Shown in pieces: positions 45,206-57,636 of a stretch of 64,000 nucleotides of DNA. The notes beneath the pieces are model-generated. The model made no database searches. It saw only the letters and a program-made list of their open reading frames with translations, and had not been told where the DNA came from. The position numbers and the translations under genes were made by a program. Position 1 is the stretch's first letter. Each line of letters starts with the position of its first letter. Source of the stretch: Cyrtodaria siliqua (Eukaryota > Mollusca > Bivalvia > Adapedonta > Hiatellidae); assembly GCA_037043455.1 (NCBI GenBank), contig JAWPHD010008245.1, positions 53,604-117,603 of the forward strand, in the 5' to 3' direction.

Positions 45206-46637
45206 AAACAACCTTCCTATTGATTGGTGTTATTTCGAACAATTTCTTCAAAGGTTAAATGAACGAGGAGAAACAAAATAAAAGGGTTGCCGCAATTATC
45301 AAGCGGTTCATTTGTTTCAGTCTAGATAATGTTTGTGAGGATAACAATACAGTATATTTAAATGATTTATTAAGTGAGCAACATTAAATTATCTTTTTAA
45401 CTTTTCTATAGAACATCTGGCAAAACCTCGACTGCATTGTGTGAACAATTAAGAATCGTTTGATTAATGTATTCTATTGGCATAACAATCAATTGAGTAA
45501 TTAACAAACACGCATGTATCAATAAAAAAATAATATCACAGGAAAACGTGGTAAAGATAATTCGAACAACACATTACTAGTGTTTGTTTGTTTTCTTCTC
45601 GGTTTTAAGGTCGGTTGATTTCACCAGTTACCCATTGAAACTGGAAGATGGAGAGGTATACCTTCACATCAAAGGCAATGTAACCAATGTAATGACATAG
45701 GAGATGAGTTTCTCTATCTTTTAGTATGCCCTCAATTCATTGATCAAAGAAAAAAGTACATTAAACCATTCTATTATAACCGCCCAATATCTTAAAATTT
45801 ACAGCATTATAATTGCTTTTTATAGTTGTTGTTTATTGTTTTTTCTTCTCTGTTTGTTTTTCCTGAATAAGGGTGTACGTGCTTGCGCGCGAGTGCTAGA
45901 GTGAGTGTGCTTGCTTGCCTGTGTATGCGTGTTTTGTATGTGTATCCTGGTTGGAGCATAGTCGTTTGTACTCGTTTAATGTTTAAAAAACGTGTGCATA
46001 AACACTCGGTAGAACAAATGAAATAAATTGTTAAATAACAGTAATTTTCCTTATAATATGCATGATAGACAAGCGACATGGATATTTTTAAACGTGGCAA
46101 ATCCCGTCAAAGGATACACAACCATTGTTAAATAGAAAAATAAATAAACTCACCTTTCAAGGCTGAATATAGGTAATCCTTATAAAGTCCGTTATTTGTA
46201 TGAATAATAATAATAAAAAAAAATCAATTCAGTAAAATAAAAACAACTCACGAAATTTCACACGTGTGTTTAAATCCACCATTATGATAAAGTAATAGTC
46301 CGAAGATACATAATGAATATTTTCAAATTAGATTCCACGAAAAGCGCGCTGCACGGGATTTGCGGACACTGTGTAACAATCTATATAACTATTATTTACT
46401 TTTAACGAGTACTGAATTATTTCGGCACAATTAATATTACTTTATTGAATACATATTTAGCTGATGTAGAGTTTTTGTTACAATCTGAAAATAATAATCT
46501 GTTTATTATGTTCATACATAACATATATATTGAGTAATTACTTAACATGTTAGATTAGTATATATAGACAGGAATATCATATCATGTCAGCCACCACCTA
46601 TACCATTGTTTTCAAATATATTAGTATTAGTATTATC

Positions 46638-46669
<32 letters not shown>

Positions 46670-46985
46670 AATTATTATTAATAATACCTGCAATTTGTAA
46701 GTAGTATACGTATACGTTGAATAGACATCTACCCACTTCATTGCTAGATAGTTTGTACATATATATAGTCGTTTTCTGATGTATACATGTTTGTTTTTTT
46801 TCCAATGTGATGATTTGTCGCCATTCCTTCATATGTTAATGTATTTTGTAACATGTCGCTTATGCTCTTCATATATATGAATCTAAGTGAAATAAAGAAG
46901 TTGAAGTTGAAGATTTAGTCTTTTAAGCAGTTAACATTGTTGACAAAATCGAAATGCAATGATTGTAAAATGCTCTCATTTACAA
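45206..46985. other. gene-free stretch with ATT microsatellite and a retroelement-like 3' tail
   Basis: (ATT)n lies at about 46631-46680. 46683-46915 ends in GAAATAAAGAAGTTGAAGTTG, an AATAAA followed by a short GAAGTT repeat, as at the 3' end of a non-LTR element; the same sequence recurs at 47290-47510. Confidence 0.6.
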
Positions 46986-48398
46986 GTTAGTTGCTGCAAA
47001 ACGTTATTGCAAGTACCCTTTTCACGATTTGCGTGGGTTTTTCGTGTTTTTAGCAAATTGTAATTGCTTTTTTTTGTGTTTTGTTCTCAAATCAAGAAGT
47101 GTGAAATTGCGATGAAAAAAGATGACCGATGTTCGTTTTTAAAAACTACCCTAAATACAATTTCAAAATGGCCAAGTTAAAATATTTTTTTTGTTCAAAT
47201 CAAAGTCATAAACCACTTAAAAACTACCCTAAACACAATTTCGATATGTCTGTTAGCATTATTATTATTATTATTAATAATAATAATAATAATAATAATA
47301 CCTGCAATTTTTAAGTAGTATACTTATACATTGAATAGACATCTACCCACTTCATTGCTAGATAGTTTGTACATATGTATACATGTTTTTGTTTTTTCCA
47401 ATGTGATGATTTGTCGCCATTCCTTCATATGTTAATGTATTTTGTAACATGTTGCTTATGCTGTTCATATATATGAACCTAAGTGAAATAAAGAAGTTGA
47501 AGTTGAAGATTTAGTCTTTTAAGCAGTTAAAATTGTTGACAAAATCGAAATGCAATGAAAGATGACCGATGTTCGTGCTTAAAAACTACCCTAAATACAA
47601 TTTGAAAATGGCCAATTTTTTTTTTTTTTTTTTGATCAAATCAAAGTCATAAACCACTTAAAAACTACCCTAAACACAATTTCGATATGTCTGTTATTAC
47701 TTCCAATCATCGGCAGGTACTTTGTAAGTGAGAAAAAAAAGTTTACCCTTCCATAAAATATACATGTTGATCCAAGAGAATTTGTTTTTTTTTAAATGGC
47801 AAAGTTAAAATTATTGCTAAAATCAAAATCATAACCCACTTAAAAACTACCATAAAGACAATTTAAATATGTCTGTTATTACTTGAAATCATCAACAGGT
47901 ACGGTTTAACTGAGAAAAAAAGTTTACCTTTCCATAAAATGTACATGCGAATCCAGGAGAAAAAAAAACACGTTCAAAATGGCCAAATTAAATTAAAAAA
48001 AATTGGTTGAAATCAAAGTCATAATATTAAATATTACCTTTGTTGTGTTCATGCGTCGTCCGTTTTCTTATTTACTTACTCATTTTTGTAGCAATATCCG
48101 GAGGACGTTGATACGCAGTGAAAGTCATAACCCACTTAAAAACTACACCAAACACAAAGTGCATATGTTTTGTATGACAAAAAAAGATCGACTAATATAT
48201 AAAAAGCGTGAAAGGCGTATAAAACAAACAAACAAAAGACTGCACGAACGTCGGCCATCTTTTTTTCATCGCAATTTCACGCTTCCTGGTTTGAGAACAA
48301 AACACTAAAAAAAGAAATTAAAAACATGCTAAAATCACGAACAACCCACGCAGAAAGGATACTTACAATACTTACAATTACGTTTTGCAGCAACTAAC
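46986..48398. mobile_element. 1.4-kb foldback element with internal tandem repeats
   Basis: Left end GTTAGTTGCTGCAAAACG; right end CGTTTTGCAGCAACTAAC, an exact inverse. Similarity continues for about 140 bp (GAAATTGCGATGAAAAAA inside). The centre has several roughly 180-bp units with ACTACCCTAAACACAATTTC and a second copy of the ATT-plus-GTTGAAG tail sequence (47250-47520). No open frame of note. Confidence 0.75.
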
Positions 48399-49060
48399 CA
48401 TGTTGTTTGTAATGTCTTCAACCATAAACGCGATAAATCATGGAGCGAATTCATATTCTACATTCTAAAACATGGCGGCTAAAGTGAACGTGCATGACCG
48501 AAGTATTCCGAATGAGTGGACGACAAGTGTTTGGCAGATCCCTTTAATTATCATTCCAGGTTCTATAAGTAAAATAAAAATCTTTGGCAGAGTGAAAAGA
48601 TGATAATTTTCAAGATTCGATTTTGAAAGATACATATATGAATCAGTTTGAATGAATGTGCATGAAATATGCAGGGTTTCAAAATAATCACACAGTAAAT
48701 ACTTTAATTTTAAAGTAAACTTGGTTTAACAGTAAACATCTACGATAAAAACCGAGTTTATCACCTACCAGAACTTAGAGGTGTGTCAAATATATGGTCA
48801 CTGATTGGTCAGTTTATTTTGATGATGCTTTATCAAAATTATGATCGAATATATAGTACGATACTTAATTACAGTGAAAATATCAGCAACGGAACGATTC
48901 AGGGTTTATTGTAGGGCAGTGCTAAATATGAACACCGGGTGTGTTTTCATTTCCGTACAGTCAAGCTTGACGGCAATTGAATGTGTTGACTTCATAACTG
49001 GCTGAGAAAACGAATATGCTAAAGTAACACTTAAGTCGAAGAATGTAGTTTTACATTGGT
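48399..49060. other. no gene recognised
   Basis: AT-rich; no repeat or coding segment recognised. Confidence 0.5.
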
Positions 49061-50310
49061 CCCTTCTACATGCCCAGGCGTAATATAACAGACCTTTCAG
49101 ACTCCCTGAAGTTGCTGAATGATACCAAACCAAAGCACCCAATTCTCTGCGCCTGACATCAACTGGGACACTCTTACTGTCTCGAATGAACATTCTGTAC
49201 AGGACAGAAATGTCCAACAGCACCTGATAGACATCATGACAGAACACAATCTGACACAGATCCATGAAGTAACTACCAGTAACAACAACCTATTGGACTG
49301 GTATTTACCACAAACCCATCCTTGATCAAATCCTCAGTTAATGCCCCTGGCATATCAGATCACGACATGGTTATCACCGATGCTGACATCAAGCCAGTTT
49401 ATATCAACCATAAACCCAGGCAGATCTAAACATATGGGAAGGTGAACTGGGATGAGATTCAAAAATACTGTGAATCAATATCCACCGAAATAAAGGATCA
49501 CTTAAATCGAAACAACAAACCAGACATTGAAGACATGTGGAGTATCTTTAGAGACAAAATCAAAAATACAGTACAGAAGAATGTACCATCGAAGATGTGC
49601 AAAAGCAAATACCCGCTACCCTGGATTGACAGGAAGCTGAGGAAAGCATTGAAACAAAGGCAAGACTACACAAGCAAGCTGAGGAAAGCATTGAACAAAA
49701 GACTACACAAGCAAGCGAAAAAACGCGGTAATTGGGATAAGTTTCGACACTACCAGAAAGAATGTAAACGACAATTTAGACACGCAAAATGGAAACATGT
49801 TAACGATATAATTCAAGATGGACTCAGTAAGAACAGTTCAAAACCAATCTGGAAATATGTTAAATCCAAAAAGCAAGACAACATAGGAAGATCACCACTA
49901 AAACAGAAAGGAAATCTAATCACAGACTCAAAATCAAAAGCAGACATCCTAGTCGACCAATTCCAATCGGTCTTCACCAAAAGTACAGACTCTTCCCTGC
50001 CAAATGTGCAAACCTAGACGAAAATACTAAATATTCCTGACTTGAAAATCGAGCGCCTGGGGTACTGAAACTCTTGAAAAACCTCAACACATCAAAAGCA
50101 ATGGGTCTAAATGTTATATCGACCATAGTACTGAATATCTGTGCCAATGAACTTGTTAGTGGGCTTACATTCATCTTCTGTTCATCATTATACTCTGGAA
50201 CGTTACCATCAGATTGGAGGAATGCCAACATCACCCCAGTCTTCAAGAACGGAGATAAACACATACCAGAAAACTACCGACCAGTTTCACTCACATCAAT
50301 CTCATGACCA
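49061..50310 (+). pseudogene. non-LTR retrotransposon fragment: endonuclease C-terminus to RT N-terminus
   Basis: In order: APE-type endonuclease end with APDINWDTLTV and GISDHDMVITDADIK (the SDH catalytic motif); linker with YPLPWIDRKLRKALKQRQ and FWKYVKSKKQD-like IWKYVKSKKQDN; then RT fingers with LNTSKAMGLNVI and ENYRPVSLTSIS. The frame breaks near 49325 and 50020, and the copy is cut after the RT fingers at about 50307. It is therefore a dead fragment. Confidence 0.85.
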
Positions 50311-51044
50311 ATATAAACAATCGTTCTTTATCAATAAGTATACAAGTCAAACATGAGCTTTCACAAGACACAGTAAACCCCAAAACACGCAAAACGACAA
50401 ACACGAATGGCAGTTATAGATCGGAACCACATGCCAGATAGTATTATTCGCGCAGAAACAGTCAAAGGGTTTAATTCAAATATAGATACGTTTTGTATAA
50501 AAATCGAACAGGAAAAGTAGATTCAAGGACGACATTCAACCACAAACACACACAGAAACAAAGAACAACTATATTTAAAAACGAGTCTCACAAGCTACTA
50601 CTACTAGTAACACGCGCTCTCCCGAGAGTAAAATACCAGTATTGGTCCTGCTTCGTAACTCATACAGATACAGATACCTTTTCTACTCCTAATAACGAGT
50701 ACGGTTCTTTAACGTACTTGGATGATATATACGGGACCGCCCAGTTTACGTCTCAAAAACTATGAAAGTCGGAAGGAATGAAGTCCCTCCAGGGGGCAGC
50801 CATAAATGCTCATAGTTGAATGTTTTTATGTTTCTCATATCACGACCGTGTCTACTTTAGAGAAGAAATATAAAAAAGATCGGACAGGGAAAGTAGCATT
50901 CAAGGAGGACAGTCAACCACAAAACACAGAAACAAACAAGAAGGCAAAAGTAATCATAAACACAAACGACATCACAAACACAAAAGGACTGATAATAGGG
51001 CTACCGCCATGGAACGGTTAGTGGCAAAGTAGGCCACTGGGGGT
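50311..51044. repeat. copies of the 193-bp GATCGGACAGGG/CCCCCAGTGGC repeat
   Basis: A partial copy begins near 50495 (ATCGAACAGGAAAAGTAG). A full copy at about 50860-51037 runs from GATCGGACAGGGAAAGTAGC to GGCCACTGGGGG. It is the same family as 51680-51835 and 61791-61983. Confidence 0.75.
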
Positions 51045-51975
51045 TTAAACCGGTTCTAGGGTGCACCAAACTTCCCACTTACCATACTGTCATCCCATTA
51101 AAACAGGACAGTGTAAATAAAGAAATCCCCGCCATGATCTAATCTCACCAACAAGGCAGCATCAGTAGGCAATATAAATAAAACACAAATATGCTCGTGT
51201 AAATATAATACAAAAAAAAATAGCCTAGAAAGCCACAATAAAGGTACTCAATGACTTGGCAGAAGCCAGAGCAACAAGAGAATAAACCATTAAGGGAACG
51301 ACAAGAAAGATCATAGACAAACATCAAACGCAACCGTCCTTGTGAGCTTTAGGTAGGCGTCATCATAGGGTCCACAGCCTGTCCGGTCATCGTACAATTA
51401 AAGAGGAACGCATAGTGGCGAACTGTAAAAGGGTCCACCACCAAGCATGCAGTATGTTACAAAATGAAAGGGTCATAACTTCTTTTGATAAACGTTTTGA
51501 CAAGTTTAACAAAGCTAGTATGAAAGTGATCATGACCAAGACTCTTACGAAGTTTATAAATCACATCACCATAGAAGTCAGGTTGTGATAGTCCTTGTCG
51601 CAGAAGAGTCCTTAAATTACTTTTATATTTGGAAAGAAGATCAGGGTTACGATAATAAAATTGTGCAAAGGTTTTACGAAGAAATATAAAAAGATCGGAC
51701 AGGGAAAGTAGCATTCAAGGAGGACAGTCAACCACAAAACACAGAAACAAACACGCAAACAGACAAACAAGAACGCAAAATTAATAATAAAAGCAAACGA
51801 CATCCCAACCACAAAAGGGTTGACGGTAACGGTAACCCTGATTGAGTAGCTTTTTAGTTATACAAAGATTACGAATATTAAAGTCCTCAACTCGAGTACA
51901 AGCTCTTGAAAAACGAATCAGTTGAGACACATACACCCCATAAGAAGTTGCTCGGGGAACATCCCCATCCAAGTG
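51045..51975 (-). pseudogene. retroelement ORF C-terminus, interrupted by the 193-bp repeat
   Basis: From 51972 leftwards: DGDVPRATSYGVYVSQLIRF, TRVEDFNIRNLCITKKLL, NQGYRYR; the frame then resumes from about 51690 with KTFAQFYYRNPDLLSKYKSN and GLSQPDFYGDVIYKLRKSLG. I recall this GD(V/I)PR-SYGVY-SQL-RF...YGD-VYK block as the C-terminus of a retroelement family abundant in mollusc and coral genomes. The split is caused by the repeat at about 51680-51835. Downstream sequence to 51045 is its degenerate 3' end. Confidence 0.75.
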
Positions 51976-54310
51976 GGGATAATTAACAATGTCAAAATTA
52001 AAATCATCTCTCTTGTCAGAGATTTTGCTAATTATTTCACCATTTTCAATCGAGAGATCTAAAGTCGAACAATGAACACAGAAATGCCTTCAGAGCGGGT
52101 TTAATTATAAAGCTTCCCAGTTTAATAATCTGCTATTCAATATCGTGACTAATGGTAGAAACGATGTAAATACTTTGTTAAATAATTTCACAAGTATAAT
52201 ACGAGAGGTAGCAGATCCACTATTTTTAAAAACATATTCAACAAATAGAAACGCATGCTTTTTTGATAGGTCCTTTGTTACAGAGGCCGAGTGGTTTGAT
52301 TCAGAAGCCAGCAGGCTAGAAGGTGTTATTTAGAAGCATTACGTGTATTTAATCGGCTAAATACCAGTTATAGTAGGGAACAGTTTACAAATTAAAGAAA
52401 ACATATAAACGTATTTGTCGTAAAAAAATAAATCAGTTTGAATTAAAAAACTATGCGACATTGAACATCTAAAACGGGCGAAACCTAAGGAAATTTGGAA
52501 ATATTTTAAAATAAAAAATAAATAGAGTCGAAATGAAATCCCGCTTGATGAGTTTACGAAATATTTTTCAGAATTAGGTAACGATATTTTCCAATGTAAA
52601 AATGCTGAAGCCGAGGATTTTTGCAATACTCATAACATTGCCGATTTAGATTGTAATTTTGAGAAACTTAACAAGCCCATAACTGTACAAGAAATATTAG
52701 ATGCAGTTAAAAACCTGAAAAAAAGAAAAATCTATAGGAAGTGATTATATAATGAATAAATATTTAATTGAAAGCATTGATATTTTATCTTCTCATTTGT
52801 GTGACATGTTTAATATTATACTTGATTCTTTATTTCCCAGAAAAGTGGACTGAAGGTATACTTATCCCATTGCATAAAAAAGGAGATTTTAATAATGTTA
52901 ATAACTATAGGGGTATCACTTTATTAAGTTGTTTATCTAAACTCTTCACCACAATATTAAATAAAAGAATTGTGACCTTTTGTGATAATAACCATGTTTT
53001 ATCTGATGCGCAATTTGGATTCAGGAAAGGGCGCTCAACCATTGATGCATTGTTTGTCTTACTAAATATCTGAATGATAAGAAAAGACTATATTGTGCGT
53101 TTGTTGATCTGAAGAAATGTTTTGATACAATTTATAGAAACGCATTACGGTTGAAACTTTACAAAATGGGGATACAGGGTAAATTGTTAAGAATAATAAT
53201 AGATATGTATGAAAAAGTAAACTCATCTGTAAGACAATGTGGAAATTATTTAGATTTTTTCGAATATGCGATTGAGTTAAGGCAAGGGGAGATAAACTCG
53301 CCAATATTGTTTTCTCCTTTTATTGAGGACCTAGAACTATATTTACAAAATGATATTAATACTGGTTTAGAAATTGATGATATTGTACTTATATTACTGA
53401 TATTTGCGGACGATATGGTTATCATGGGGAAATCACCTAAAGAATTACTAGAACAATATGACTATCGTAACAAATGGGGACTAGAGTGAATACGGTTAAA
53501 ACAAAGATTATGTTTTTTAGAAAAAGAGGTGGTTTATTAAACAATGAATTTTGGCATTATAATGGAGAGAATATAGAGGTAGTAAATGATTTCGACTATT
53601 TAGGTACAGTTTTTAATTTTACTGGAAATTTTGCTCTGAACTAAACTTATTGGAAATTTGTTGAAAGCATTAAATGTTCTCTTAGTAAACTGTAGAAAAA
53701 TAAGGTTGAAACCAAAAATATTATGTCAACTATTTGATTCATCTGTGGGGTCAATTTTGAATTATTCTTCGGAAATTTGGGGATATACAAAATCAAAGCA
53801 AATCGAAAGAATACATTTACAATTTTGTAAACAAATTTTAAAAGTAAGAAATAGTTCTTGTACATCAGGAGTATATGGTGAATTAGGTAGATATCCTGTA
53901 TTTATAACGCGTTATGTAAGAATACCTGAATCCTTGATTAAATTATTCAAAACAGATAACATAATACTTAAAAGCATTTACATATCATCACTAAAAGATT
54001 GTGAAAATGGGTATAAAAATTGGGCATCGAATGTAAAAAATATGTAAAACGAATATGGTTTTACAAATGTCTGGAATGACCCAAATTCTGATAATGCTAA
54101 ATACTTTATAAATACGTTTAGACAAAGAGTTGTTGTTTTATACAGCGATGGTTTGTAGATAAGGAATCAAGTGGTGTACTTGAATTATATAATAAATATA
54201 ATTGTAAATAGATTTTTAATTATGAATCATACTTTGATATTTTACCATGTAATCTCAGACCATATTTAACAAAATTCAGAATATCAGCACATTCGTTAAG
54301 AATACTGTCA
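51976..54310 (+). pseudogene. degenerate non-LTR retrotransposon (RT region)
   Basis: Fragments in order and in different frames: SFVTEAEWFDSEASRLEG; PEKWTEGILIPLHKKGDFNN and NYRGITLLSCLSKLFTTILN (RT fingers); QFGFRKGRSTIDALF; ELRQGEINSPILFSPF; IFADDMVIMGKSPKEL (the RT catalytic FADD); then the thumb with LNYSSEIWGYTKSKQIERIH. Stops and frameshifts throughout. It ends near 54310 in a C-terminal motif and is then cut by the possible LTR sequence. Confidence 0.85.
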
Positions 54311-55914
54311 CAAAATGTCACGGGTAGAGCGTACTGGTCGTACATAGCTCTTGTAAGTTATCGGTTACACCCAAATCTATTGTTCGAGTTGAAACAATTT
54401 CACAATATTTATGATCTATTCATGTAACACGTAAAAGCGTGCACATTTTAAGTGGCCGCCAGAGAGGCCGTGTCATAAGTTTAGTTTTGAGCTAATGCAT
54501 GTAAACGTATAGGTATATTTTCCTTAAACGGCAAAATTGTATAAGGGGCCTCTCGTGTAGATTCAATACTGCAGATTTAGCCACGTTTGTCACGGACTGA
54601 ACGGGGGAAATAATGATTTGGGCGTAATGTTTGCTATAAAACCCATAGTCTTCTAGCTCTCGCCGGGATGATCGATAGTACTTTGTTGGAACAGAGATTG
54701 GACGGCAAAATTCATAGGCAACATGTGGTTAGTAGTTTTATTAAACTTGTATCGTACGTTTGTATTCAGTGGGCGGCGCCATCTTGTTTGGCGGTTACGA
54801 CATCCGGTTAGCATTGATGTTTCTCAAACATAACTTTGGACTAGCATATGATTTTGAAGTTACTTTATTATATGTAATTATTGTAATTGATCATTAATTG
54901 TAAAACAATATTAATTTGATAACAGTGGATAATAGGTGCATTAGTTAACGTTGGCGTATAACTCAGTGATTGTAATACACGATTGTTAACATTAGTTAAC
55001 AATGAGAGGAGTGACAAGAATAAATGTTCGACGCGTATGCATAGCGTTGTATAATGTGGTCATTAGTTGACATGCGTGCATGCATAACTCAGTGAGTGTA
55101 ATATATGAGTAATTTGATCATGTTTATATTACATGTATTAGGGGCATTGATTAACAGCGACGTACATAGCGTATACATGGCGTTGTAGAATATGTATACA
55201 TTGCTACTCATCATTAGTACAGCTTACATATATTGATTGAATAATGATTTGTTTGGGTAATGATAATGATGCAAGATTGTTATGTTTGTCAACCGACATC
55301 TAAAACGTATGTATAATTACAGCCTAAGCCATCCAGGATATAAGCCACCCAGGGTTGGAGTAAGCCATCTAGGTTTGGATATCCAGGAGTGGAGCTAAGC
55401 TTCCACGATTAACGTTTACGAGCGGTGGAGACGGTCCCCGTACCTGCGCAGCATGACCAGGTTTTACTAACGACAACCCCCGGGACACAAGGTGGGCCCG
55501 TTACCAGTCCTCACTGGAGGAATATCACTCACAATCTCAGTGGAGGTTAACTATCATTGCATCGCGTCATCAACCTTTACAGAAGGCATTTGATGACAAT
55601 CATCCATTGAATTCGCGCATCATCATCTTCATGAGCTCTCGCGCATCACAGTTATCGCGATAGATCAACATTGTTATAGCTTTAACAACACTTTAGTGTC
55701 TTAGACATTCAGTATTTATAACAATACTAAGAACGTCTTAAACGTTCATGAGAACATTCTTTTCATAGTTCATTTGTGTATTCGCTTGTTTTTTTGATAA
55801 TTGTATATATATTTAACATATTTTAAAAGTTGCATTAAACATATGTAAATGCATTCACCGTCATTGATTCTTTCCTGAGTTAGCCCCAACCACTAGGGTC
55901 ATCTTGCGACACTG
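54311..55914 (+). mobile_element. possible solo LTR
   Basis: The segment TGTCACGGG ... CTTGCGACA has TG..CA ends with a short imperfect inverted end (TGTCAC/GCGACA). It carries GCTATAAAACCC near 54630 as a TATA box and ATTAAA near 55834 as a poly(A) signal before the end. It abruptly cuts the retrotransposon at 54310. No clean target duplication was found (only ACTG on both sides, out of register with TG/CA), so this is tentative. Confidence 0.35.
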
Positions 55915-56041
55915 AATTTGGTTATATACTTTAACAAACAATATGATGCGTTGGTAAGATAGTTGTCAAAGCAAAAGTTATGTTTGAATAAACGATAGGA
56001 GGTGCTGTTGCTCGAATTCATTATTTTAGAATACCACTCAT
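55915..56041. other. short spacer
   Basis: AT-rich, no feature. Confidence 0.4.
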
Positions 56042-56045
56042 TTAA

Positions 56046-56975
56046 GGGTGCCCTCTGCTGAGGTGTTGGATTTTTGCACTTCCGGAAATTTACATTTGTT
56101 ATATTTCAAAAATTATAATAAAACTGGAAAAAATAATTATACAGTAACAAACTTATGCCCAATAGGGATATTTTAGTGCAAAAAAAAAAAAAAAAAATTA
56201 GATTTTTTTTTTTACCTCACATGTTGTGCCCAAAATTGACAATTTTTAACATAAGCCAAAATGGGGGGTAGGGGTACAAAAGATGGTATTTCTCAAAAAC
56301 CATATAAGATATTCACTTAATTTAAACTTTATTACAAAGACATGTGTTAGCATATACATAGACAGGAATAAAAAGTATTTTCCTATTATTTGTTACAGAC
56401 CTATGCCGTTATATGTCAGAGCTCGTCGAAATCTAAAAAAGCACATTTTTTTCTCAGTTTTTATTGAATATCTTTCTTATATGCACACCGACCCCCAATT
56501 TTTATTTTTTCATTCTGATACTCAGGTCTTGTATATATTGTAGACAAAATATCTCAAAACGTTATCTGTTCCTTTATCATGAAAAATGTATGGATCACAA
56601 ATTTAAAAATGCAATTTATAGTAAACTGGGTGGGGTAATGACAAGGAATGTACTAATTTTTCAGATGGTGATAAAAATACCCCAACCCTTAATTTTTCGT
56701 CCTAAAGTATGATCTATTACATTAAAAAAGACGAAAAATCGATACCTGTTCTGCAAACCACACTACACACATGTAAGTTGCAATACACAATTTGCAGCTG
56801 ATTCAGAATTTAAAACCGCACTGTGAGAGTGTATTACTAAAGATTAATTTTGCGAAAAAGTTAAATCACCGACCCATCATTATTTTTCCAGAAACTAACT
56901 AGTAATATGTTAGTCTTCATAAAAAACAGGGAAATAAAAAATTCTATCTGTTCTGATATTCACCAGAGGGCACCC
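56046..56975. mobile_element. 930-bp TTAA-flanked inverted-repeat element
   Basis: TTAA at 56042-56045 and at 56976-56979 flanks GGGTGCCCTCTG ... CAGAGGGCACCC, perfect 12-bp terminal inverted repeats. TTAA duplication is the signature of piggyBac-type transposases. There is no transposase frame, so it is non-autonomous. It has an A/T homopolymer near 56180-56213. Confidence 0.75.
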
Positions 56976-56979
56976 TTAA

Positions 56980-57567
56980 GAATAAATCTTTGAGTTTTTG
57001 ATTTACTGAACACTTTAACCATTTAGTGTTGGGAAAGGTCTGCGAATCACATACTCCACTTAGGCCAAATTTAATCGGTATGTCTCTGATCTGATTTAGC
57101 CACTGAAAGTTTCTTTTTGCAATAGTTGATGCGCTATATTTGAAATGACTGCGTAGTATTTCATAAATTAAGTTTGAAAGTTTAGCTCTTTCTGTATCGT
57201 TAATTTTTGCCTAAAACGAAATAACTCTAGTTTGAATATCTACTGATACTGGAAATACCTCTGTTTCCCCGTATAACATATAATGTGCGTAGATTTATTT
57301 AGATTCAAAATATACTTTAGAAACTTCAATTGTACCCTGTCAATTACATCAATATTTCCATACCCCCAAATTTCGCTGCCATATAAAAGAATGGGTTTAA
57401 TTGTTTTATCGAATAGATCTATTTGCAAGTCTATTGGTAATGACAAATATCTAGCTTTCATGAGTAGACTGTATAGAGCTCTGGTAGCCTGATTAGCAAT
57501 ATGTTTCTTTGCCACATAAAAAGAGCCACTTCTACTAAAGTATATACCTAGATACTTATATTCTATC
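56980..57567 (-). pseudogene. non-LTR retrotransposon RT-thumb fragment
   Basis: IEYKYLGIYFSRSGSFYV followed by AKKHIANQATRALYSLLMKA, then LQIDLFDKTIKPILLYGSEI and WGYGNIDVIDRVQLKFLKYI. This is the RT thumb (connection) region common to CR1/Jockey-like elements. It degrades after 57240 and is cut on the 57567 side by the tail of another element. Confidence 0.8.
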
Positions 57568-57636
57568 TATACAGAAGAAGACAAGAAGATAATTGTTTAT
57601 TAAAGTGTCACAAATCATCATATAGCATACAACATG
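57568..57636 (-). repeat. 3' tail of a non-LTR retrotransposon, family A
   Basis: AGAAGACAAGAAGATAATTG then TTTATTAAAGTGTCACAAAT. The same tail with a long (GAA)n occurs at 61235-61350. On the minus strand this reads ...AATAAAC..(TTC)n, a 3' end. Confidence 0.65.

Noticed and set aside
46587..46832. Asn-rich frame
   Set aside because: It is the translation of an ATT microsatellite.
48906..49265. 119-residue minus-strand frame
   Set aside because: It is antisense to the endonuclease part of the plus-strand retrotransposon fragment.
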